A stretch of DNA of 64,000 nt. Origin: Blautia sp. (GTDB lineage Bacteria > Bacillota > Clostridia > Lachnospirales > Lachnospiraceae). This document shows, one piece after another, positions 15,831 through 23,925 of this stretch. The notes below the pieces were generated by a model, which saw only the letters and a program-made list of their open reading frames with translations, was not told where the DNA came from and did no database searches. The translations under genes were made by a program, and so were the position numbers. Position 1 is the first letter of the stretch, and every line of letters starts with the position of its first letter. The stretch covers positions 1-64,000 of the forward strand of contig JAPFCU010000043.1 of NCBI GenBank assembly GCA_026169535.1, given 5' to 3'.

Positions 15831-16490
15831 ATGAAGATCAGTGAAGCAGCAAAACTGACAGGACTAAATGTAAGCAGTATCCGTTTTTATGAAAGAAAAG
15901 GACTTCTGGTGCCACAGCGGGAAAATGGAAGTAAATATCGGGATTATACAGAAGCTGATGTGCAGCGCATGAAACAGATCCTTCTGTATCGAAAGATGGG
16001 AATTGCAGTAGAGACCATTGAATTGATTTTGAAAGGAAAATCGGATCTAAGGGAGGTTCTGACAGAACAGAAAAGATCTCTGGAAAAGCAGATTGCTGAT
16101 CTGAAAGGAGCTGCAGAGCTATGCGGATTAGTCATGCAGGAATCAGAAATACCTGAGAATGAGAAATTGGAAGAGTATCTCAATTATGTTTATCAGGAAG
16201 AAAAGAAAGGCAGGAAATTTGCTGAGGTTCAGGAATTGTTGGAAGATATTGGAGACTATTCACGCATAGTAGGAGTGTGGGGACTTCCATATATTGGTAT
16301 CAAAACCTGGCTAGTTGGCGCGGCTGTTGTAGGAGTATGGATCTTTATGACTGTTATTTTTGTTATGCGTGTCCAGCAGGCAGTGCATGATTTGAATTCC
16401 TATTCCGTTGGTGCGGCGGTTATCTGGGGAATGCTTGTGACTGCTTATGGTTCTGGATTTCTGAATTATTTGAGAAGCCGTCGAAGATAA
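15831..16490 (+). CDS. MerR-family regulator with C-terminal membrane hairpin (second)
   Basis: This encodes 219 residues; ATG at 15831 is preferred because AAAAAGGGGGAAG precedes it, while the in-frame ATG at 15798 has no ribosome site. The N-terminus is a MerR winged helix (MKISEAAKLTGLNVSSIRFYERKGLL) followed by a coiled coil (about 75-115). The last 65 residues hold two hydrophobic helices (about 162-182 and 195-213). Like the regulator at 7610 it should be membrane-bound. The upstream promoter contains a MerR-type operator. No obvious target gene other than itself is visible. Confidence 0.88.
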   Translation: MKISEAAKLTGLNVSSIRFYERKGLLVPQRENGSKYRDYTEADVQRMKQILLYRKMGIAVETIELILKGKSDLREVLTEQKRSLEKQIADLKGAAELCGLVMQESEIPENEKLEEYLNYVYQEEKKGRKFAEVQELLEDIGDYSRIVGVWGLPYIGIKTWLVGAAVVGVWIFMTVIFVMRVQQAVHDLNSYSVGAAVIWGMLVTAYGSGFLNYLRSRRR

Positions 16491-16613
16491 GTTCTTGTTA
16501 CTGTTCATTTTAAACTGCTATATTAAGAACTTTTTCCTTGTGTTTACCGAGCTGGCAGTTTATAGTAAAAATATAATTGAGGGCCAGTTTTGCAGTAATA
16601 AGGAGGGGTGTCC

Positions 16614-16874
16614 ATGCTTACTTTTTTTAATTCTGAAAGTCTGTGGATTGGAACAGACATGAAGCGGTTTAATCAGCTTCGGGATGTTCTGGAGCGTGAA
16701 GGTATTGCTTATCGTCACAAGGTAAAAAACCGTATGGGACAGTGGAGCGGCAGCGGATCTATGAGAGGAAGGACGGGAAGCGCAGGGATGCCTGCAGGCG
16801 ATACCTATGAATATGAAATCCTGGTATATAAAAGAGACTGGGAAAAAGCAAAAAAACTTACAGGGACAGAGTGA
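16614..16874 (+). CDS. Small conserved-type protein, function unknown
   Basis: This encodes 86 residues. AGGAGGGG at 16601-16608 fits the ATG at 16614 (a GTG at 16608 overlaps the site itself). The N-terminal half (TFFNSESLWIGTDMKRFNQ) suggests a small alpha/beta fold; the layout loosely recalls the DUF2007 group of putative signalling proteins, but the match is weak. A glycine/serine-rich loop (GSGSMRGRTGSAGMPAG) lies in the middle. It has no membrane segment. It stands alone, with a strong terminator directly after it. Confidence 0.65.
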   Translation: MLTFFNSESLWIGTDMKRFNQLRDVLEREGIAYRHKVKNRMGQWSGSGSMRGRTGSAGMPAGDTYEYEILVYKRDWEKAKKLTGTE

Positions 16875-16884
16875 TCTTAACGGG

Positions 16885-16938
16885 ATCTCCTCAATACTGC
16901 GGTAATTGATGATTGCAGTATTGGGGAGATCTTTTTTT
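16885..16938 (+). terminator. Strong rho-independent terminator
   Basis: ATCTCCTCAATACTGC (16885-16900) pairs with GCAGTATTGGGGAGAT (16915-16930), followed by TTTTTTT. It separates the small gene from the phosphate operon. Confidence 0.92.
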
Positions 16939-17011
16939 ACAAAAACATCAAAGTTTTTTACAAAGATTTTACTCAACCAGGATTTTGAACTTAACTTTTT
17001 CTTCTTATAAT
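16936..17011 (+). promoter_or_regulatory. pst operon promoter with possible PhoP box repeats
   Basis: TATAAT at 17006-17011 has a poor -35 (TTGAAC 15 bp upstream), typical of an activated promoter. Upstream stand TTTACA-like words at 16936, 16957 and 16968 and TTAACT at 16991, spaced 21, 11 and 23 bp, close to multiples of the 11-bp period of PhoP direct repeats. Control by phosphate starvation is likely from the operon content. Confidence 0.5.
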
Positions 17012-17068
17012 GACACTTGTCAATGAGAAAAACAAATAAAAAATTTCATAAAAAAGAGGAGACTTATC

Positions 17069-17929
17069 ATGAAGAAAAAAATCGTTGGAATCTTAGCAGC
17101 AGCAGTAATCGGAACAACCGCATTTGCAACAGCAGCAAGTGCAGCAAGCGGAACAATTAATGTTATTTCCCGTGAGGATGGTTCCGGAACAAGAGGCGCT
17201 TTTATTGAACTGTTTGGCATTCAGGAAGAAAAAGACGGAGAAAAGGTTGATATGACAACTGAAGATGCAAGCATCACAAACAGCACATCCGTAATGATGA
17301 CAACAGTAGCTGGTGACGAGAATGCCATTGGTTATATTTCTCTTGGTTCTCTGAACGATACCGTAAAAGCAGTTAAGATTGATGGTGCAGAGGCTACTGC
17401 TGAGAATGTTGCAGATGAAAGCTATAAAGTGTCCCGTCCGTTCAACATTGTAACTGGTGAAAAAGCAAGTGAAGCTGCACAGGATTTTGTAAGCTATATT
17501 ATGAGTGCAGACGGACAGCAGATCATTGAGGATAACGGTTATATCAAAGCAGATGCAGAGGCTGGCGCTTACGAGGCAACAGATGCAGAGGGCAAGGTTG
17601 TTGTTGCAGGTTCTTCTTCTGTATCTCCTGTAATGGAAAAACTGAAAGAGGCTTATGAGGCAGTAAACAAGAACGTAACTGTTGAAGTTCAGCAGAGTGA
17701 TTCTACAACAGGAGTAACATCTGCAGCAGAAGGAATCTGTGATATCGGAATGGCTTCCCGTGAACTGAAAGATGAGGAAAAAGAACTTGGCCTTACAGCT
17801 ACCGTAATCGCACAGGACGGAATTGCAGTGGTTGTAAATACATCTAATGAGACTGAGGATCTTACAAGCGATCAGGTAAAAGCAATCTTTACTGGTGAGA
17901 CAACTGAGTGGGAAGATCTTGCAAAATAA
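17069..17929 (+). CDS. pstS: Phosphate-binding protein PstS, halves in swapped order
   Basis: This encodes 286 residues with a signal peptide (about 1-26, ending AASAAS) that has no lipobox cysteine. It binds phosphate outside the cell for the PstCAB importer. All PstS signature segments are present but in reversed order. The protein begins with NVISREDGSGTRGAF (normally in the second half), runs to SYIMSADGQQIIEDNGYI, and only then, from about residue 177, has VVVAGSSSVSPVMEKL, DIGMASRELK and LTSDQVKAIFTGETTEWEDL (normally the first half). It ends where a normal protein would cross into DGSGT. It therefore looks like a circular permutation with an intact binding site. First gene of the pst operon. 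Confidence 0.9.
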   Translation: MKKKIVGILAAAVIGTTAFATAASAASGTINVISREDGSGTRGAFIELFGIQEEKDGEKVDMTTEDASITNSTSVMMTTVAGDENAIGYISLGSLNDTVKAVKIDGAEATAENVADESYKVSRPFNIVTGEKASEAAQDFVSYIMSADGQQIIEDNGYIKADAEAGAYEATDAEGKVVVAGSSSVSPVMEKLKEAYEAVNKNVTVEVQQSDSTTGVTSAAEGICDIGMASRELKDEEKELGLTATVIAQDGIAVVVNTSNETEDLTSDQVKAIFTGETTEWEDLAK

Positions 17930-17959
17930 GATCAGTACAACATGAAGGAACGCAAAGGG

Positions 17960-17975
17960 GCCCGGCTTACCGGGC
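17960..17975 (+). other. Hairpin between pstS and pstC
   Basis: GCCCGG-CTTA-CCGGGC forms a compact stem in the 88-bp gap, followed only by a weak T-stretch. Such hairpins commonly stabilise the pstS part of the message or let only part of transcription pass, giving more PstS than permease. Confidence 0.55.
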
Positions 17976-18017
17976 TTCTGTTCTGTAATCATGAAGTCAG
18001 AGAGGAAGATATCTTTT

Positions 18018-18905
18018 ATGAGTATAAAAAATACATCTAAGGTTTCTATAGACAGGATCAAAGAGCAGGGAATGAAAACAGTGTTCATGGTGGCAGCCTG
18101 CGTTTCTGTTCTTGCAGTGCTTTTGATCTGTCTGTTTCTTTTTGCCAGTGGAATTCCGGCGATCGGAGAAATCGGTCCAACGAAATTCCTTTTTGGAACA
18201 ACATGGAAACCATCAAATAATCTGTATGGGATTTTTTCCATGATCGTAGCCAGCATTTATGTAACCGGAGGTGCTATTCTGGTAGGTGTTCCAATTGCTC
18301 TCTTTACCTCTGTGTTTATGGCGCGTTACTGCCCGAAAAAAATCTACAGACCGCTGAAATCAGGCATTGAGCTGATGGCAGGAGTTCCCTCTATTGTATA
18401 TGGATTTTTCGGTTTGGTAGTGATGGTTCCGTTTATCCGAAATACATTTGGAGGCACAGGAACCAGCTGGCTTGCAGCCTCTCTGCTTCTTGGAATCATG
18501 ATCCTTCCCACTATCATAGGCCCTACGGAATCTGCACTTAGAAGTGTACCTGAGAGCTATTATGAGGGCTCGCTGGCTCTTGGGGCAACAAAGGAACGCA
18601 GTATTTTCTGCGTGATGCTTCCTGCAGCAAAATCAGGTATTCTTGCAGCAGTTGTTCTTGGCATCGGTCGTGCCATCGGAGAGACTATGGCAGTGATCAT
18701 GGTAGCAGGAAACCAGGCAAGAATGCCTCAGGGAATCCTGAAAGGACTCCGTACGATGACAGCAAATATTGTTACAGAAATGGGATATGCAACAGGCCTT
18801 CACAGAGAAGCTCTGATTGCTACCGGTGTGGTACTGTTTGTATTTATCCTCATTATAAATCTCAGTCTTTCACTTCTGAACAGGAGGGCGGAAAATGCAA
18901 ACTAA
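18018..18905 (+). CDS. pstC: Phosphate ABC transporter permease PstC
   Basis: This encodes 295 residues; the start at 18018 is preceded by GAGGAAG, whereas the ATG at 17991 lacks a ribosome site. Six hydrophobic helices and the permease EAA-like loop (ALGATKERSIFCVMLPAAKSG) are clear, as is the family segment PFIRNTFGGTGTSWLAA. It forms the membrane channel with PstA. Its end overlaps pstA by 11 bp. Confidence 0.95.
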   Translation: MSIKNTSKVSIDRIKEQGMKTVFMVAACVSVLAVLLICLFLFASGIPAIGEIGPTKFLFGTTWKPSNNLYGIFSMIVASIYVTGGAILVGVPIALFTSVFMARYCPKKIYRPLKSGIELMAGVPSIVYGFFGLVVMVPFIRNTFGGTGTSWLAASLLLGIMILPTIIGPTESALRSVPESYYEGSLALGATKERSIFCVMLPAAKSGILAAVVLGIGRAIGETMAVIMVAGNQARMPQGILKGLRTMTANIVTEMGYATGLHREALIATGVVLFVFILIINLSLSLLNRRAENAN

Positions 18906-19797
18906 TGCGGCAGTTGCCAATTCAGAAATTCAGACAAAAAAGAGAAACAGCTCTTCTGCAGGCAGTCAGCTGAAATCTTATCTTCGCCATCCGGGTTCAG
19001 GAATCCTTGCATTGTTAACCGGAGTGGCGGCAGTCCTTACTTTTGCAGTGCTGCTGTTTCTGGTAGGATACATTCTGGTAAAGGGTATTCCTTATCTGAC
19101 TCCATCTCTGTTCAGTCTGGAGTATAATTCAGAGAATGTGTCTCTGATGCCGTCTCTTATCAATACCTTTATTATGACGGTGATGACTCTTCTGATCGCA
19201 GCGCCGATCGGGATTTTTGCAGCAATTTATCTTGTAGAATATGCAAAAAAAGGAAATCGACTGGTGAAGGTTATCCGTATCACCGCAGAGACACTTTCCG
19301 GTATTCCATCTATTGTATTCGGACTTTTCGGTATGCTGTTTTTTGTAACTGCAATGAACTGGGGAATGTCTCTTATGGCAGGTATTTTTACCCTGGTGAT
19401 CATGGTTCTTCCTTTGATCATGCGTACATCTGAGGAAGCCTTAAAGGCAGTTCCGGATTCTTACAGAGAGGCCAGCTTTGGTCTTGGCGCCGGAAAATTA
19501 AGAACTATTTTTACAATCGTGCTTCCTTCAGCAGTACCTGGCATTCTGGCCGGAATCATTCTGGCCATCGGACGTATTATCGGAGAAACAGCTGCACTTC
19601 TTTATACTTCCGGAACAGTAGCCCAGATACCGGATCTGATGGGATCGGGACGTACACTGGCTCTTCATATGTATGTGCTTTCCAGTGAGGGACTGCACAT
19701 GAATCAGGCTTCTGCTACGGCAGTGGTGATCCTTGTTTTTGTACTGATCATCAACTGGCTTTCCGGCAAAGCAGCAAAAAGAATTGCGAAAGGATAA
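18895..19797 (+). CDS. pstA: Phosphate ABC transporter permease PstA
   Basis: This encodes 300 residues with six predicted helices. Family landmarks are AIYLVEYAKKG, the GIPSIVFGLFG segment and the coupling loop ASFGLGAGKLRTIFTIVLPSA, which contacts PstB. Start within pstC (AGGAGGGCGGAAA site). It pairs with PstC to form the channel. The first 35 residues are polar and cytoplasmic. Confidence 0.95.
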   Translation: MQTNAAVANSEIQTKKRNSSSAGSQLKSYLRHPGSGILALLTGVAAVLTFAVLLFLVGYILVKGIPYLTPSLFSLEYNSENVSLMPSLINTFIMTVMTLLIAAPIGIFAAIYLVEYAKKGNRLVKVIRITAETLSGIPSIVFGLFGMLFFVTAMNWGMSLMAGIFTLVIMVLPLIMRTSEEALKAVPDSYREASFGLGAGKLRTIFTIVLPSAVPGILAGIILAIGRIIGETAALLYTSGTVAQIPDLMGSGRTLALHMYVLSSEGLHMNQASATAVVILVFVLIINWLSGKAAKRIAKG

Positions 19798-19803
19798 GGA
19801 TAC

Positions 19804-20562
19804 ATGAGTAATAATACAAAGCTTTTGATTGAAAATATGAACCTTCATTACGGAAATTTTCATGCTCTGAAGGATATTAATATGCACATTCCGGAAAAGG
19901 AGATCACTGCATTTATCGGACCCAGCGGCTGTGGAAAATCCACACTTCTGAAATCCTTAAACAGAATGAATGACCTTGTAGAGGGCTGTGTGATCACTGG
20001 AAAGGTGGAGCTTGACGGACAGGATATTTACGGAGATATGGATGTAAATCTTCTGAGAAAAAGAGTGGGAATGGTTTTTCAGAAACCAAATCCTTTTCCA
20101 ATGAGTATTTATGATAATATTGCATACGGACCAAGAACACATGGTATCCGCTCCAAGGCAAAACTGGATGATATCGTGGAAAAATCTCTTCGTGACGCTG
20201 CTATCTGGGACGAGGTAAAAGACCGTTTGAAAAAAAGTGCTCTTGGAATGTCAGGCGGACAGCAGCAGAGGCTTTGTATTGCAAGGGCGCTGGCAGTGCA
20301 GCCGGAGGTGCTTCTGATGGATGAGCCGACTTCCGCTCTTGATCCCATTTCCACTTCCAAGATCGAGGAGCTGGCAATGGAACTGAAAAAGGACTATACA
20401 ATCGTAATGGTAACCCATAATATGCAGCAGGCAACCCGTATATCAGATAAAACTGCTTTTTTCCTTCTGGGAGAAGTGATAGAATTCAATGATACAGATA
20501 CCTTATTCTCCATGCCGACGGATAAGAGGACAGAGGATTATATTACAGGGAGGTTTGGATGA
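19804..20562 (+). CDS. pstB: Phosphate ABC transporter ATP-binding protein PstB
   Basis: This encodes 252 residues, the standard length. It carries Walker [10 protein letters not shown], signature MSGGQQQR, Walker [12 protein letters not shown] and the PstB-specific NRMNDL segment after Walker A plus the [17 protein letters not shown]-loop region. It powers phosphate import. It begins 6 bp behind pstA and its TGA is followed one base later by the phoU start. Confidence 0.97.
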   Translation: MSNNTKLLIENMNLHYGNFHALKDINMHIPEKEITAFIGPSGCGKSTLLKSLNRMNDLVEGCVITGKVELDGQDIYGDMDVNLLRKRVGMVFQKPNPFPMSIYDNIAYGPRTHGIRSKAKLDDIVEKSLRDAAIWDEVKDRLKKSALGMSGGQQQRLCIARALAVQPEVLLMDEPTSALDPISTSKIEELAMELKKDYTIVMVTHNMQQATRISDKTAFFLLGEVIEFNDTDTLFSMPTDKRTEDYITGRFG

Positions 20563-20563
20563 T

Positions 20564-21235
20564 ATGACGACACGTTTTGAAAGACAGCTGGAGGAGCTGC
20601 ATGTACAGATCATTACAATGGGAAGTCTCTGTGAAAAAGTAATTGCTTTTTCTGCAAAGGCCATACAGGGCGTGAATTGTTCCAAAGAGATTTTTGACAC
20701 GGACAGAGAAATCGATGCAAAAGAAAGAGAAATAGAAAATATCTGTATGCGTCTTCTCTTGCATCAGCAGCCGGTAGCAAGGGATTTAAGAGAAATCTCT
20801 GCTGCTCTTAAGATGATCTCGGATATGGAGCGTATTGGCGATCAGGCAGCAGACATTGCGGATCTGGCAAGATTTATTGACAGAAACAGTGTGGAAATAC
20901 CGAAAGAAATTGAAAAAATGGCAGATCAGACAGTTCGTATGGTGACAGAAAGCATTGATTCTTTTGTAAAAGCGGATTTGGATCTGTGCAGAAAAGTTAT
21001 CAATGACGATGATATGGTAGATGAGAGCTTTGAACAGGTCAAGACAGAACTGACAGAGATGATCTACCACAGAAGTATTGATGCAAAAATGGCTCTTGAT
21101 CTTCTTATGACGGCAAAATACATGGAACGTATTGGAGATCATGCAGTAAACATTGCAGAATGGGTAGAGTACTCGATCACTGGAATCCATAGAAATAATG
21201 AACATCAGAATCGGACCGGAGGAATCATAAATTGA
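20564..21235 (+). CDS. phoU: Phosphate transport regulator PhoU
   Basis: This encodes 223 residues from the ATG at 20564 (GGGAGG upstream, 1 bp after the pstB stop); a longer in-frame start lies inside pstB and is unlikely. The protein is all-helical with the two PhoU repeats, each containing an E/D-x-x-x-D metal-binding patch (ISDMERIGDQAADIADLA and MERIGDHAVNIAEW). It mediates signalling between PstB and the sensor kinase PhoR so that the Pho response is off when phosphate is plentiful. The stop overlaps the phoR start. Confidence 0.95.
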   Translation: MTTRFERQLEELHVQIITMGSLCEKVIAFSAKAIQGVNCSKEIFDTDREIDAKEREIENICMRLLLHQQPVARDLREISAALKMISDMERIGDQAADIADLARFIDRNSVEIPKEIEKMADQTVRMVTESIDSFVKADLDLCRKVINDDDMVDESFEQVKTELTEMIYHRSIDAKMALDLLMTAKYMERIGDHAVNIAEWVEYSITGIHRNNEHQNRTGGIIN

Positions 21236-22902
21236 CAAAAAAGATTTTTAAATCTACGGTGCTTGTATCTGCTTCTGTGCTGATTCTGGGGATTGCTTTT
21301 GTTCTGGGAATTCTGTACCAGTATTTTGGAAAACAGCTGGATACGGAACTTGCCAGAGAGGCCAGCTATCTTGCCTATGGAGTAGAGCAGCAGGGTGAAG
21401 AATATCTGCAGCAGCTGAAAGATACAGATTCAAGAATTACCTATATTGGAGAAGACGGAACGGTAATTTATGATAATGAGGCTGATGCAGCTGAAATGGA
21501 AAATCATAAGGATCGTGAGGAATTTCAGGAGGCGCTTGCTACAGGAGCAGGAGAGGCGCAGCGTATGTCCAGTACTTTGTCTGAAAAAACCGTTTATTAT
21601 GCAAAAAGACTTTCGGATAATTCTGTACTTAGAGTATCCAGTACACAATATTCAGCTTTTGCCCTGGTGCTTCAGCTGATACAGCCGGTACTGTGCATTA
21701 TATTTGTGATGCTGATCCTTGCAGGAGTTTTTGCTTCTAAGATAGCGGGAAAAATTGTAGAGCCGATTAATGAGCTTGATCTGGAAAAACCGGATGAAAA
21801 TGAGATTTACGAAGAGGTGGCTCCTCTTCTTGGAAAGATCAACCGTCAGAATCGTCAGATCCGTACACAGCTTGAAGAGGCAAGAAGAAATCAGGAGGAA
21901 TTCTCTATTATTACAGAAAATATGCAGGAAGGACTTCTGGTCATTGATTCCTATACAATGATCCTGTCCGGAAATTCCAGTGCCTGGAAGATTTTTCAGG
22001 TGGATAAGCCAGGAACGGGACGCAGCGTATATTCCCTGGACAGAAATGAAGATTTCCGAAAAGTAATCGAAACTGTGCTGGAGGGAAAACATGGAAGTGC
22101 CCTTCTTCATCTGGATAATGAGTTTGTACAGCTGATTGCCAATCCGGTAAACAGAGATGGAAAGACAGTTGGTGCAGTTCTTCTTCTGATGAATGAAACA
22201 GAGAAAGTGCAGAGAGAAAACCTCAGAAGAGAATTTTCTGCAAATGTTTCCCACGAACTGAAGACTCCTCTGACTTCCATTTCCGGCTTTGCAGAGATTA
22301 TTCAGGATGGTTTTGTAAAAGAAGAAGATGTTAAGAAATTCGCCGGAAGAATTTATAAGGAAGCCCAGAGGCTGATCCAGCTTGTAGAGGATACTATTCG
22401 GATCTCCCAGCTGGATGAAGGAGAGAATCCGTATGAATGGGAGAATATTGATCTTTATACAGTGGCGAAGGACGTATGCGGAAACCTGAATGAAGCTGCA
22501 AAGAAAAAGAATGTTCATCTGTATATCGAGGGAGAACGGCTGATCTGCCGTACAGTTCGTCCTATCCTGGAAGAAATTCTTTATAACCTTTGCGATAATG
22601 GTATCAAATACAATAAGGATAATGGCATAGTCAGTATTCTTATCAAGGATCTTGGCAATGAAGTCCAGTTGTCTGTGGAGGACAATGGTATTGGAATCCC
22701 ACGGGAAGACCGGAAGAGAGTTTTTGAACGTTTTTACAGAGTGGATAAAAGCCATTCAAAGGAGATTGGAGGAACCGGACTTGGTCTTTCCATTGTAAAA
22801 CATGGAGTTACTTTCCTTGGAGGAACACTGAATCTTGTCAGTGAAGTGGATAAAGGAACTGAAATTACGGTGACTTTGCCGAAAAACAAAAGTGAGAAAT
22901 AG
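21232..22902 (+). CDS. phoR: Phosphate-type sensor histidine kinase PhoR
   Basis: This encodes 556 residues starting at TTG in a TTGA overlap with phoU, with GGAGG at 21218. Layout: transmembrane helix 1 (about 8-31), an extracytoplasmic domain, transmembrane helix 2 (about 141-165), a PAS-like domain (about 225-315), HisKA with the phosphorylated His in VSHELKTPLTS (about 340), and an HATPase domain with DNGIKY, DNGIGI and GGTGLGLSIV. It is placed as the last gene of the pst operon, so it is the likely phosphate sensor kinase. The matching response regulator is not encoded next to it in this window. Confidence 0.9.
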   Translation: MTKKIFKSTVLVSASVLILGIAFVLGILYQYFGKQLDTELAREASYLAYGVEQQGEEYLQQLKDTDSRITYIGEDGTVIYDNEADAAEMENHKDREEFQEALATGAGEAQRMSSTLSEKTVYYAKRLSDNSVLRVSSTQYSAFALVLQLIQPVLCIIFVMLILAGVFASKIAGKIVEPINELDLEKPDENEIYEEVAPLLGKINRQNRQIRTQLEEARRNQEEFSIITENMQEGLLVIDSYTMILSGNSSAWKIFQVDKPGTGRSVYSLDRNEDFRKVIETVLEGKHGSALLHLDNEFVQLIANPVNRDGKTVGAVLLLMNETEKVQRENLRREFSANVSHELKTPLTSISGFAEIIQDGFVKEEDVKKFAGRIYKEAQRLIQLVEDTIRISQLDEGENPYEWENIDLYTVAKDVCGNLNEAAKKKNVHLYIEGERLICRTVRPILEEILYNLCDNGIKYNKDNGIVSILIKDLGNEVQLSVEDNGIGIPREDRKRVFERFYRVDKSHSKEIGGTGLGLSIVKHGVTFLGGTLNLVSEVDKGTEITVTLPKNKSEK

Positions 22903-22903
22903 G

Positions 22904-22949
22904 AATCGGGCAGGAGACAGATGATTTTTTATCTGTCTCCTGCCCGATT
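22904..22949. terminator. Bidirectional terminator, 19-bp perfect stem
   Basis: AATCGGGCAGGAGACAGAT (22904-22922) and its exact complement (22931-22949) surround a T-containing 8-base loop. It ends the pst operon and serves the convergent yitT gene. Confidence 0.85.
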
Positions 22950-23007
22950 GAGCTTTAGTAGCAGTATGCACCCACAGTTTCCGCAGGCGCTGCGGTCATC
23001 CTCCTTT

Positions 23008-23892
23008 TTAATAGTCGGTTTTATAATAAAACCTTCCGTTGATAAAATCCGTTTTGATTATGTTTACAAAGGCCCGGGGATCTACCTCGGCAACCTTTTT
23101 TACAAGAAGCTTGGCCTCTTCGCGGGAGACAACAGAATAGATCATGGCAGTATTATCACCGCTGTAGCAGCCGGTTCCGTCCAGCCTTGTGGCAGAGTGA
23201 TGAGACAGCTTGGAAATTTCTTCATAAACCTCATCAGGATGTCTGGTGATAATAAACAAAGTATGTTTTTTGTATCTTTGGTGGAGCATCTGAACCATCT
23301 GGGTGGATGTAAACTGAAAGATGATCGAATAAAGTGCCTTATCCCATCCAAACAGAAGACCTGCAGCTACCAGGATCACTGCGTTGCCGCAGAGGATGTA
23401 ATTCCAGATATCCTGTCCGTTTTTTTCGGAAAAATAAATGGCAATAAAATCCGTTCCTCCGCTGCTGGTATTTCCGATCAGGCACAGACTTACCACGAAA
23501 CCATTGATGAGACCTCCGAAAATACTGATCAGAAGAGGATCATAGGTTATGGGCTGCGAAGGAATAAGGTCTGTCAGGATACTGGACAGTACGATCACAA
23601 CACAGGAACTCAAGGTGAACTTTATTCCGATATATTTCAGTCCTATCAGTACAGGAATCGCATTCAGGGCCACGTTGATCAGTGTATAGGGAATTTCCAT
23701 ACCGGCAAATTCCCTGAAAATTCCCTGAATAAGAAGGGTCAGCCCGTTAAATCCTCCCGGATAAAGTCCTCCGGCTCTTACAAAGGTTTTGATATTCACG
23801 GCAAAGATCACAGCCGCAATTACGGCACAGCCGTACCGTTTCACCTCAACTTTTGCATCCATATCCTTAAAGGCTGAAGAAATACTGCTCAT
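23008..23892 (-). CDS. YitT family membrane protein
   Basis: This encodes 294 residues; the start at 23892 has GGAGGGA just before it, and an upstream ATG at 23907 overlaps that site. Five to six hydrophobic helices form the YitT (DUF161) part, including FVRAGGLYPGGFNGL and IGNTSSGGTDFIA; the last 85 residues are the soluble DUF2179 domain (YKKHTLFIITRHPDEVYEE). The family is common in Firmicutes and its transport role is unproven. It lies 33 bp downstream of the methyltransferase gene, probably in one transcript. Confidence 0.92.
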   Translation of the reverse strand: MSSISSAFKDMDAKVEVKRYGCAVIAAVIFAVNIKTFVRAGGLYPGGFNGLTLLIQGIFREFAGMEIPYTLINVALNAIPVLIGLKYIGIKFTLSSCVVIVLSSILTDLIPSQPITYDPLLISIFGGLINGFVVSLCLIGNTSSGGTDFIAIYFSEKNGQDIWNYILCGNAVILVAAGLLFGWDKALYSIIFQFTSTQMVQMLHQRYKKHTLFIITRHPDEVYEEISKLSHHSATRLDGTGCYSGDNTAMIYSVVSREEAKLLVKKVAEVDPRAFVNIIKTDFINGRFYYKTDY

Positions 23893-23925
23893 ATAGGCTC
23901 CCTCCATATCTTTTGGTAGTTATCT

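Noticed and set aside
22921-23877. Plus-strand frame of 318 residues opposite the YitT gene
   Set aside because: It begins in the terminator and is antisense to a well-supported membrane protein.
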